From contig JAEMBT020000007.1 in NCBI GenBank assembly GCA_018873245.2, positions 496,001 to 560,000 of the forward strand: a DNA stretch of 64,000 nucleotides, in the 5' to 3' direction. How positions within the stretch are numbered: position 1 is the first letter of the stretch; each line of letters starts with the position of its first letter. Both the position numbers and the translations under genes were made by a program. Positions 36,690 through 46,830 of this stretch are shown here, piece by piece. Origin of the DNA: Archegozetes longisetosus. Taxonomy: Eukaryota > Arthropoda > Arachnida > Sarcoptiformes > Trhypochthoniidae. The notes under the pieces are model-generated. The model ran no database searches. It saw nothing but the letters and a program-made list of their open reading frames with translations, and was not told the origin of the DNA.

Positions 36690-37157
36690 TGAGTTTTTAT
36701 TAAATGCCACGGGCGCAGCCAAGCATTAAATCGCACACGAGTGTATCAACAATATAAAGAGTTTGACAATGGAAGCTGTTTAGGCAACGAAACTAGACCT
36801 GGCACTTCAACTGATGAATTTCATAAGGAAAAACTTAAAGAGCTTACACTTGAAAACCATGCCTAGGTTACTTTCGAATTTGCCGAAACATTAGGTATAA
36901 GTTATTGGAGCACAAGATCCTTCTGGAAGAAATCGAAGCTAAGAAAATAGCTACCAGGTTGATGCCGCATCAGCTAACCACCGTCCGAAAAGTCGCGCAC
37001 AGATGTTTGTACTGAGTACCTTGAAAGGTACAATGGTGATCGTGAAGTGTTGGGTAAAATTGACATGGACAGTGACGAGACATGGTTTGAATGCTACGAC
37101 CCTATGGATTATTGGGTATCTCACCAATATCGCCTCCCTGAAGAACCACCGTAAGAA
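36690..37157 (+). pseudogene. Mariner-like transposase fragment
   Basis: Read across several frames, the sequence shows mariner-family order. An N-terminal part has GNETRPGTSTDE. A central block has KIATRLMPHQLTT (matching the family's WVP/LVPHxL motif). After a frameshift comes SDETWFECYDPMDYWVSHQYRLPEEPP, which contains the first catalytic acid of the mariner D,D34D triad in DETW. Multiple stops and frameshifts leave no usable frame. The rest of the catalytic domain was not found downstream, and neither were inverted repeats. Confidence 0.8.
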
Positions 37158-37859
37158 TATTAATTTGAAAAATTATAAATTTAAAATAATGCTAGCGCTC
37201 GTAATTTGCACTCCAGATCTACAAAAGTAAGAGAGACAATACAAACTTGAAAGCAAGTGATGATAGTGGCCTTTCATAAAAATCGGAGTGCTGCGTTGCA
37301 GAATTTTAGCGAGAAATACAAATGTCATCTTTGAAGTTTATCTTAATTTTCGAGTTAAGTAACACTCCTAGCGATAAAACAACCATGGATTCATAGACCA
37401 ATAATGCTTGATGACAACGCGATACTCTATAAACTTTCGAAAGTTCAACATTTCTTTGTGAGACATCGATGAGAGTATTAGAACACTTAAACTCGTGCGT
37501 TTACGAATGTATGTATAGCATATTATTATTATGGCATATATAGAATAAAGAGATCTAATAAAGATAAAGTACTTAATACTCCGGATGAACTTGAAATGGC
37601 TTATAAGAAATTTATAAAGATATAAATTATATGGTTCCGCCACTGACGTTGGCCACCTTCCACTGAGATGGGCTTTGGTCAACCAGACTCAAGTCAAATG
37701 CATTCGCTATTCCTTGTTCAAATTTTATTTTCATTAAGTGTCTTTAAGGATATGATAGTGTCGATACTTAATTAAAACTCTAGTATGAGTCGAAAGGCTT
37801 GTGCGATAAGAGAGTACAAAAGAGATAACACTTTGTGTTAGGAGAAAATATAAACAGTG
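37158..37859. other. Gene-less stretch
   Basis: No supported gene. A leftward open frame at 37368-37682 is low-complexity and tyrosine/isoleucine-rich, with no family features. Confidence 0.45.
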
Positions 37860-38250
37860 ATTTACGAATTGGCGGTTCAGTCTAAAATCAGTTCTAATCT
37901 ATTCAACATCAGCAACGAGGTGGGCATTTGCTTAGGATTCAATAATAATCAATCAAACACAATTTGGTAGTTCACTGGCAGTCAATTTCAACAGCTTTGG
38001 AACCAATAGGGGCATTGACTTAACGGCCACTTATAATGTCAACAATGATTTACAAGTCAGCAGTTGGTTGGAACCAATTTCGGTGGATACTTCTAGTTAT
38101 GGGATGGAGGAATTAGAGGATGGTTAGCTCAGCTTAGGATATAATGTCGACAATTACACAAATTAAAGATTCGACTGGAGAGGCTTGTATTGACATTACA
38201 TTATAATGATACTTATTGCAAAACTAAAGTCAAAATTGATAAAGAGTTCT
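37860..38250 (+). pseudogene. Decayed tandem-repeat copy of the glycine-rich peptide family
   Basis: Pieces in different frames match the C-terminal region of the peptide genes. They are DLRIGGSV at 37861, a 50-codon open part starting TQFGSSLAVNFNSFG near 37962, VGTNFGGY near 38066, and LGYNVDNYTQ-like sequence near 38136 that aligns base by base with the same segment of gene 2. The matches recur three to four times, so the ancestor had several tandem strand units instead of the one or two in genes 1 and 2. Stops and frameshifts are frequent. No signal peptide exon was recognised. Confidence 0.6.
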
Positions 38251-38831
38251 GGTTTAAGTATATAATCGATTAGCTATTATTTGACAAGTTGAGCCAAGTT
38301 TTACTACTAAAACTGTCTCTGTTTTAGATTAAAGTTTTGTACTTTTAAGGTCATTTTTTACTATCAAATATCTTTCAAATAAATTGTCAACTATTTAACG
38401 AATTATTTGAAAGTAGTCATATTTGACAGTAATTTCAAGAAATTGTTGTGAACATGAGATTTATAAAAACAAATGTGTCGATTAATAATTCGATAGAAGA
38501 AACTAATAAAAATATCCAATTCCTAATTTGAATAATTTTATTCTATTACAAGTATTAGAGTCAATTATATCTTCTCACAAGTTGTTTTTGTGATTAAATA
38601 TTTCCCTAAATCTATTTGAGAGATGAAAGAAATTCATTGAAAGACTATTCTGGCCTTCAATTTAAACTGCTATTTAAACACATGGAATTCAGATTATTTC
38701 TTATATAACTTTTGTAAACAAAGTTTTCACGTAACATCATATAAACTTACGAGTAACTTGACAAAATATAACGGAAAACTGATACTCAAAAAAAACGAAA
38801 ATCGTAAAATTGACTCTTGTTTCAGTTAACA
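38251..38831. other. Gene-less spacer upstream of channel gene
   Basis: AT-rich, should contain the promoter of the channel subunit gene. No clear TATA box or other site picked out. Confidence 0.45.
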
Positions 38832-40723
38832 ATGTTGATTAAGATAATCCTCAACTATATTCTATCGATAAGTATATCTTTATGCATAGAAACATTTAAT
38901 ACCGACTGGATATCAAAAGATATTTTACCAGAAAATTATGATCGCGATAAAGCACCCGTTCTTGATGGACAAGCAGTTCAGGTCGAGGTCAAAATCACAA
39001 TTCTATCATTATTACCATCTCCTGGAACTGAAATGGTTCGTATTGCCTCAGTTTATAGACTTATTCAAATTTTATTTTGCATTCAGTATAATTCAGAATT
39101 TCGAAAGAATAACTTGCAAAGTTTATTTTTAAATAGTTTTAAACTAAAACTTTATTAAATAAAATAAATAACAAATAACAAATTAACAGAAAATTATCAC
39201 GCAACAAAATTACTGGAATGATACTTCACTGGAAGTTGAAAGTGCAAAATTTTCAGTCATTAATCAGACAATTTGATACGAATAATGTCTTATTAATTCT
39301 TATGATTCTAAACAATAGATTACAAGTTGAAGCACCTAAAATAAGTTCAAATTTGCATAAATAAAACTTATGATATATAATAAGTCATAATTTCACTGAT
39401 TATCAGAAGCTCGCTTTCCATAAAATAATGTTCTCCAAACATGCAATTGAATCAAAATTGCGAAAAAAAGTTCAAGAAATACAACTAATTTTTCATCATT
39501 CAGACATTCAATGTTGACATGTTTTATCATCAATTCTGGAGTGATTATCGCTTACGATCATTATCAGGTCTACCGAAAAACTCATCGACAAAACTAACAC
39601 TAAGTTCTCAGTGGAGAGACAAGTTATGGGTCCCGAACACGCACTTTCGTAATGCCATCAGTGGTAATGTTGTGAATATATTGTCGCCGAGTCTTTACTT
39701 CACTGTCACAAATCAAACGGAACTTTTTATGGCTGCAAGACTTCGAATGAAATTTAATTGTGATATGGATTTCAAGAAATACCCGTTTGATTCACAAGTT
39801 TGTCACATTATTATAGCTACATGTAATAGAAATTTATTAATAGTTGAGTCTTCTGCCGGGAGAATGGTACAAGTGATCAGTTTTAAACCAATCATTTATA
39901 CCATTCTTTCAGCAAAAATTCAAGTTTTCTAAAATTTTAAAAATTTGATTCAGTGTCAGAAAGTGTTGATAATGTGATATTGAAATGGAAAGGATTTCGT
40001 TTAGGAAGTCATCTAAACTTGCCTCAATATGAAATTAAAAATGCACTAACAGAGCAGTGCACTCGAAAACATGAAATCGGTATTAATTTTGAAAAATTCT
40101 TCTCAAGTTATTCAAACTTTCCAAGAAATTTGTCTTCAGATTTTCAAATTATTTTGGAAAGATTTCAAAGTTTTATAACTTTTCTAAAAATGTTCAATAA
40201 CTAATAAACGAATTATGAACCCTCATAAGCTTTTGGCTCTGTTTTAGGTACCTTTTCATGTCTGACTGCAAATATATACCTGAAACGAAATTTGGGCAGA
40301 TTTATTATAAAGAGATTTATTCCATCATTTCTAATAGTCATCATGTCTTTCATTGGCTTTTGGATACCGACCTCTTCATCGCCGGCCAGAGTCTCCTTAA
40401 TAGCAACCGCTTTGCTATCTCTGATAGCACAACAAATTCAAACTGAATTAGACGTTTCTTATATTTATGCAATGGAAGTCTGGAATATAATCTGCATTTC
40501 ATTTGTTTTCGCGACCCTTATTGAGTACACATTAGCCATAGCTTATGATAAGATTACCACGAATCTAAACATGGATGATACGAACAAAAGAAAGTACTCC
40601 AAGTTTATTGGAGTCAAAATTGGACCGAACAATAGTATCGTTGATATGGTTTCTAGATATTTCTTTCCAGCAGTTTTTATTGTCACTATATTTATTTATT
40701 TATTGCATTATTTATTGCTTTAA
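38832..40723 (+). CDS. Cys-loop ligand-gated ion channel subunit (anion type)
   Basis: Exons 38832-39035, 39504-39822, 39954-40079 and 40248-40723 join in phases 0, 1 and 1 into 374 residues. A signal peptide (MLIKIILNYILSISISLC) is followed by an extracellular ligand-binding domain with FNVDMFYHQFWSD and SGLPKN. The Cys-loop is canonical: C, 13 residues, C across YPFDSQ. A second cysteine pair spaced by ten residues (C..GTFSC) lies just before M1, as in glycine-receptor, GluCl and HisCl-type subunits. M1-M4 are all present. M2 starts PARV, the sequence typical of anion-selective channels. The M3-M4 loop is only about 38 residues, making the subunit shorter than most. It would sit in the plasma membrane as part of a pentamer. 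Ligand unknown. Confidence 0.92.
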
Positions 40724-41735
40724 TTGAAAGTAAAGTTTTTAGATCTGAATAGCTTAGATTTTATTTTACGTTAAATATCTATATAATACTTAAGAATGAG
40801 ATGTTTGGGTGTCAGTCGATAAAAACTGACAGTGACCGCAGACAGAAAGTAAGCGCTTTCGGCGTCGACTGCAAATTGTTTCTTTCAAACACGTATTTAT
40901 TAAGATTTCAAACATTTATGTTGTGTTTAGCTTTTAGATACCTTTAATTCTTTATTGTTTATAAAATGTTAAAACATGAATCATAAGATTATCCGACGAT
41001 ACGTTTGAGCTTTTAAACACATTTTTTATTGATAAGAGAATCATATTTTAATTAAATAAGTTTGAGCGCATACGGAAAAATTCGATAATGAGTTTCAAAG
41101 TTTTAAATTAAAACTTTTAAATGAATTTTTTATGCTTACTCTATGATAGAGTATGCGCTCTTCTGTTATAAGGGAAATTGACTTTCATGTTAAAGAGTAC
41201 TCCGACATATCGTTGATAATCCTATCGTTCATATATAACTTTATAAAACTGAACCATGAATACTCCCTTAATTTTTAATGGAGTATTGAAGATGCTTTTT
41301 ATAATTCCTAAAACTTTGTCAAATTTTATGTGAACCGAATTCAAATAAATAAATTGGTCTAAACCAGAAAAATCGAAAATTTTCCTAATATTTGACGCCG
41401 AAACGCCTAACGACACTTAATATTTTTCGATCCTTTCGGTTATGCTTTCAGAATTTTTTATAATTAGGTAAATAAAGTTTCAAGTTTTAAGATTTAGTCA
41501 GAGAAACAAATTATTTATCTATTATGTTTTATCAAAACATTGTAAATTAGTTGAGTTCAGAACTTTTATTGTGCTTTGCCTTCTTTTTGCTTTTGCCTTT
41601 CGGATGTATTCTATCCGTAGTGTCTCTTAATTTCACAAAGTAATGCTTTTAAAATTTAATTTTTAAGTAACTTTTAATCATTTAAACAATAAAATAAAAC
41701 TCGAATTTTGCAGAGCACACTACTCATGTCAAACT

Positions 41736-41790
41736 GTTAACCTAACCTAAGTTGATCTTATATCGTGGCTAGGTTAGGTTAGATTAGATT
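41736..41790. repeat. Interstitial telomere-like motifs, inverted
   Basis: TTAACCTAACCTAAG at about 41738 faces GCTAGGTTAGGTTAG at about 41766, about 15 bp apart. TTAGG is the common arthropod telomere repeat. A three-unit CCTAA run also occurs at about 56932-56945. Confidence 0.6.
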
Positions 41791-42007
41791 GGATTAGCTT
41801 GAGTGTTTGGTGATGTAAACTCTTGGAAGTATAAATTTGCCTATTACATTATATAAATGAAAGGTTTAATGGGCAAATTTATACCGCCACGAATTTACAT
41901 AACAAAACGCTGAACCTAATCTCACAAGTTTTTTTATTGGAAACTAACCGTTTAACCCATTATGGACTATAGCTTGTTCATTTTCCATCATTTTAGAATT
42001 TTAGAAT

Positions 42008-42046
42008 CAAAGGAGAACTGGTCGACGCTGTATTACTCCTTTGACT
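42008..42046. repeat. Short palindrome
   Basis: TCAAAGGAG returns inverted as CTCCTTTGA about 20 bp later, a small stem-loop of unknown role. Confidence 0.55.
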
Positions 42047-42129
42047 TGATATAAAATCAAAACTGCTCTATTTTATAGAAGCGCTTTTGAGAGTGACGTT
42101 CCTTTTAACTTTTGGACCCATACTATCTT

Positions 42130-42475
42130 TTTATTCTGGTTTTCCTTAGCGGCAGACGCTTTTCCTTCATCTCTGAATCGTTCAAATCATTTTTAAACAT
42201 AGCCGGAGATAGCTCTCTCATGTTAGATTTTGCTTCAGTTACATAAGTGTTCAACTCAAATAGGGATTCTTTTGCTTCCGGATACTTTATTAGTTTGTCA
42301 ATTAGAATTAATTCATTCTACAATACAGTTGTAGGGAATGATCGACACTGACTGCAAAGCCCTTCAATAGTCATCATCGTTTCTCTCAGAGGTTTTCCAC
42401 CTCTTTCAAATGTATCAAAGCCTTCACAGCTATGACTAATGCTGACACTAGAAGTATCTCAAGTAATTATCGAGT
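42130..42475 (-). pseudogene. Coding-like remnant of unknown family
   Basis: Reading leftward from about 42475, one frame stays open for about 110 codons except for a single TAG near 42319. It starts with SVSISHSCEGFDTFERGG, contains MMTIEGLCSQC and continues as KLIKYPEAKESLFELN..EAKSNMRELSPAM. Composition is charged and helical, unlike surrounding AT-rich spacer. I do not recognise the family. It could be a decayed secreted-protein gene or an undetected exon pair whose intron spans the TAG. Confidence 0.4.
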
Positions 42476-42995
42476 TTGAGTTTCAGACTAAATTTTTTCA
42501 AAGCACTTGTCTTGATGTACCTAGCGAACGTAATCTTAGTTGAGAATATGTCCCGAGTGACCAGAACATGTACTCGAAATATACTAGTTTTGCATATAAA
42601 CATACTGTATATACAAACTTGTTACAAACTTTTCTTATGGGAAAAATTTTAATTACTGACTATGCTTTCAAAGTAATTCAAATAATTGTGATATAAACGA
42701 TTGTGGTGAAAATTTATGTTTAAATCTTTTTTCACTTAAATCATGTCCACTACATATAATTAAAATGAAATTTATATAAATCTCTGTTTAAAAAATATCT
42801 ATTAGTATTGTAACGTTCATTATCTAATATAGTATAGTACTTGAATAATCGATTCTCGGCTTGTATATCTAGTCACTCGGGGCATATTCGCAGTTAAGAT
42901 TATGTTCATTAGGCTTATGAAGACAAGTACTTTAATAAAGTTTCAACCTGAAATTCGAACTTAACAACCACTTGAAATAATTGCAGTGTGGGTGT
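42430..42995. repeat. Inverted duplication, arms about 150 bp
   Basis: Sequence at about 42436-42585 read on the minus strand matches 42833-42995 on the plus strand. Shared blocks are GGTCACTCGGG/AGTCACTCGGG, AAGATTA, AGACAAGT and ACTTGA. Identity is moderate, with gaps. The spacer is about 250 bp. No terminal element signature was found, so this may be an inverted gene-fragment duplication, not a transposon. Confidence 0.65.
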
Positions 42996-43329
42996 TGCCA
43001 AGTTCAGGTAAATTATTTTATTCGAACTAAGTATTTGAGATCTGAGGAGCATCTAAATTTTGAAATGATATGAAAGTTTTAACTAGTTTCTGAGATACTC
43101 TTTCATGAAGATATAAAATGAATGCTATTTCTAGTAAATATTTTTCAAAAACAGAATTCATTTACAGGAAAAGTTAGTAAAAGCAAAACAAAACTACCAA
43201 ACATTTTATCTGTAGAATTTAGTCAGTATTTGATAGAAATGAGAGTAAAATTTAGAAAAGGTCTAATCAAGTTTTAAAAGACAAATTTTTGTTTCTATAC
43301 TGAATCGTAAATCGTGATTATATAAAATT

Positions 43330-43560
43330 ATACTGTATCATTGTTTATTTTGATGAAATGTGTTAGAGATCTCATAATTAAATTTTTAAACTGAAACTCT
43401 TTAAATAACTAATATTTGAATGGCATTGGTAATAGCATCATCTTCAAAGTCAAAATAACTGTTAGTCACTTGATTGATTCGCACCGATTTTATGGACAAA
43501 CACGACTGAATAAGCATCAATTATTTAACACTTAAGTCAATCGAGTTTTCGAAATACGGA
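43330..43560. repeat. Diverged copy of the small-protein upstream region
   Basis: The segment resembles 44510-44760 in the same orientation: GATGAAATGTGTTAGAGAT matches AATGAAACGTGTGCGAGAT, and GCACCGATTTTAT, CATGACTGAATAA-like and TTAAGTCAAT blocks follow in order. The right copy is the upstream flank of the small secreted protein gene. The left copy therefore looks like the promoter of a lost duplicate. Confidence 0.6.
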
Positions 43561-43760
43561 TATTTTTTATAAAATAGTTCTAATTGTAAAAATAATATTT
43601 AGGAAAAATCAAGATACTTATGATGAAACTAAACAAAAGTGTGATCAACTACTTTCTATAGCTGAATTAAGTTCTGAGATTTTGTCAAATAAACAGGTTA
43701 TTTATTGTATCAATTTTTTGAGGTTTAATAACATTAAAACTGAGTTCAAATTAGAAATTG

Positions 43761-44204
43761 TTACTGTGCCTTTTCAGCTGAGTTGCCTTTAGCTCCTTTA
43801 AGGCAACTTTTAAGATCAGCATTGCTTTTGAAGTCCTTTGAAAAATCCTCAAAACATGAGCCTAGTTTTGTTTTATCTGCATTAGCAAGAGCAGTGTCTT
43901 TATTACTTTTCATACTATCCATGCAACTTTGACCGGTTCCAGTGACAGTACTTAAGTCAACCTTTGCAGCAGTCAAACAATTCTTCAATTTGGAAATAGC
44001 GTCGGATGCGGCCCCAGCCGGACATTGCGCTAATTAATGCATTCAAATTTGTAAATTTAAAGATATAATTACAGAAAAAAGTCTATACTAACCGCAAAGT
44101 ACCTTCATAGCTAATTTCCCTGCCTTATCTTTACCAGCATTCGTTGACATTACAGCCATAATCAGGACTAGTGCTGAAAGTGTTACCAACTTTTGGGAAA
44201 CCAT
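43761..44204 (-). CDS. Small six-cysteine secreted protein
   Basis: Exons (coding order) 44204-44093 and 44029-43761 join in phase 1 into 126 residues across a 63-bp intron. The N-terminus is a clear signal peptide (MVSQKLVTLSALVLIMAVM..) ending near STNAG. The mature part is lysine- and alanine-rich, predicted helical, with six cysteines: LC, QC, NC, SC, SC and SC at wide spacings, enough for three disulfides. It ends KGNSAEKAQ. I do not recognise the family. It looks like a small helical secreted protein of the kind found in arthropod haemolymph, salivary or cuticular secretions. AATAAA on the minus strand at 43706-43701 is a plausible poly(A) signal. Confidence 0.85.
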
Positions 44205-46205
44205 TTTTCTATTTTATCGAATTATCTCTAATCTGAACATAATTCAAACATGAAAAATAGTTTCAATTTCTTTCTTGGAAATTAAAAATTGGTTAATAGA
44301 TTTCTTAATTATTTCTATATACTATTTGTTACAGACATTTCTTTTTTAAATAATTATTTATGAAAATTTTCTTATACAAAAACTTTATGAAATATGAGTT
44401 TAAATCATTTTACCTGAAGATAGGTATATAAGCTTCTGGAAAATTCAACTGAAGTGAGAGAATAAAAAATTGACACTTTTATAGTAGAACATAGATAATT
44501 ATTGAGAAAATATGTTGTTTGATATTTATTTAATGAAACGTGTGCGAGATTTCAAAAATGCAATTTCATAACAATAGCTTTCTAGAATTGCTTCATATGA
44601 AAGCAAGTTATTAACGATTCGATTGCATAAACTATTAAATTCAATATAATTGCCATCAGGTGATTTGCACCGATTTTATCCTATCACAAACATGACTGAA
44701 TAAACTTCTAATTCTATTAAGTCAATTATGCTTTTAAAATCTCTGCAAACAATTGAATTTGAGATCAACAATAAATTTCCATTAGATTTTTTTAAATAAA
44801 ATAGAGTCTATCCTTTGTTTTGGACGATCTGGTTAAAGGTAAATTTGGATTTTAGCAGATGATTTTCACATGACTGGTTGTTTCTATCAGATCCATAAAG
44901 TTAAAAAGTTTAAATTATAGCAACAAATATTGAAACGAAGCCCCGAACTTTTCGGCAGATTTAGTGAACCTATAGTTTTACCAATACTCCGGTCTTGGCG
45001 GTTATACTTCGAAGTTTCGAAAACCCTGTTTTGAAGCCCTAATAATACGATAAAAGCTTTCATATTTTTATTAAGAAGCCGATGGATTGATAATAAAAAT
45101 ATTAATACTAATGTAATTGGATTCATTAGAATAATTGACGTATTGATTATCAATTTGGCTCAATCTTGCTTTACATCCTTTGCACTTATAATAGTTTTTA
45201 TTGTTGTAGGTTTTAACTTAATAAAACATCAAATTATTGTCAATTCATCATACAGAACTACAATTATTTTTAACTAAATAAACTCAATTATCTATCATTT
45301 ATTCCAGAAAAAATTGAAAATAGAAAATATTTTACGAAATCTTTATGAAAGAATATCTGTTGATGAATGAATTTTTAAAACTATCTTTAAGACTCTCAAT
45401 TTGCTAATCTCTTAATCTATTGGGGTTTGCTAATAGTCAAAACAAGTTTATTTGATAAATTAAGCTTATTTGTTAAAATTAATGTTCAATTTTAATCTAT
45501 TTGATATTCGAAAATATTTCGTTCAAAAATTCAAGTTATTTTAAGTTTAGCAAACTGGAATATTTTTTCTAGTATAAAGTTTGGAGACTAGATTTTCGAA
45601 ACTTTATTTTTCGAAACTTCGAAATGATCCCGTCTTGGCAGATCTAGATTCAAAACTAGAAATTCACAAGTTTTCTAATTTAATTTTTTTTAAATAATTT
45701 TTATCTTATTTCAAGAGTAACACTGAACTACTTAATAATTTAGGGAAAATTCACTGAAAAATGGCTGATGTTAAGGAATGAATACCTCTTATTATTGAGG
45801 AGAAACTTTTTACCGTATTCGGACTTGGGCAACATCTCATAGCACCGATAAGTTTTCAAAATCGAGGTCAAAGTATTGATTTTATTTTTAAAATTGTTTA
45901 TTCGTCTTAAAGCACAATAAGTTAAATACATAACGAATATATGTTATGATCGCAATTCGGTACACAAGAATGTTTATTTTGGGTACTTAGTGCAGTTTGT
46001 AGCATTATTGCAAACATAGCTAGGAATGCATCGACACGAAGGCTTCAGTGTTCGCAGCTCTCACGTGTGTTTTTTACTTGCATTTGGCCAGCATAAGGGA
46101 GTAGTAGGGTAATAACATTCAAACAGTCCATCGCAGAAACAGATCAAATTTGTCCAAAATTCAAGGATAAAGTTAATTATCTTATTTAAGATTTAAAACC
46201 TATTA
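44205..46205. other. Gene-less AT-rich stretch
   Basis: It holds the upstream flank of the small secreted protein gene with the repeat partner at about 44510-44760. No other gene or element recognised; the open frames at 44887-45153 and 45740-45931 lack family features. Confidence 0.5.
44510..44760. repeat. Upstream-region repeat (right copy)
   Basis: Partner of the diverged copy at 43330-43560, same orientation. It lies 300-560 bp upstream of the small secreted protein start codon. Confidence 0.6.
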
Positions 46206-46830
46206 CAGACAATTCCACTTAGAACGAGTCCGCTTATAACGAATCTCCGCATATAACGAGTCTGTGTGTGGAACAGAGGACGGGTTATATGTTTTGTATT
46301 AAAAAAGTATCGTTTATAACGAGTTATCGGTTACTACGAGTCTATTCTGTAGGACATGTAGTATAAAAAGTGTTCGTTTATAACGAGTCGTAATCAAAAC
46401 CATAAATAATAGTGAAAACTGTAATACAAATCCAATGTATCGCTAATTATATGATTGAAAGCATTTATGTTTAGACCACTAATGCTCACAGTTTTGACTT
46501 AAATGTGTTTTTTTCGACAAAAAATTGATTCAAATAATAAAAATTTAAGGATCACTTGATTCGGCCGACAATACATACTATGAAAGTCTCAATAGTTTAG
46601 AAGAACTTATATTGAATTCGAGAAAAACTTCGAAACAAACGTTGATTACAGAATATTATACTAAAGATAACTAATACTTCAATTAAACTATTGTTTTTTC
46701 TATATTTCCGCTGTTTTTCATTCACTTAAAAAATAAAAACTTTTTTTAATATATGATTATTTATAACGAGTTTCGGATATAACGAGCTATTTCTCTGGTC
46801 CCGAAGACTCGTTATAAATGGAATTGTCTG
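46206..46830 (+). mobile_element. Tigger/pogo-like deletion derivative
   Basis: The ends read CAGACAATTCCACTTAGAAC and, inverted, CAGACAATTCCATTTATAAC. They are flanked by TA on both sides (46204-46205, 46831-46832). Length is 625 bp. TTATAACGAGTC-type motifs recur at least eight times, clustered within 200 bp of the left end and 70 bp of the right, probably transposase-binding sites. A 30-codon remnant at about 46560-46674 ends SKQTLITEYYTKDN, resembling the C-terminal tail of the Tigger transposase at 12.7-14.3 kb. It is therefore an internally deleted element that kept the end of the gene. Confidence 0.88.

Larger units (their letters stand above)
40724..42099. other. Gene-less stretch with interstitial TTAGG motifs
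   Basis: Anonymous AT-rich sequence. It includes a hairpin GTCAGT..ACTGAC near 40814-40830, paired CCTAACC/GGTTAGG motifs at 41736-41790 and a short palindrome at 42008-42046. No gene. Confidence 0.5.

Noticed and set aside
37368..37682. 104-codon leftward frame
   Set aside because: Tyr/Ile-rich low complexity and an alternative start; no homology recognised.
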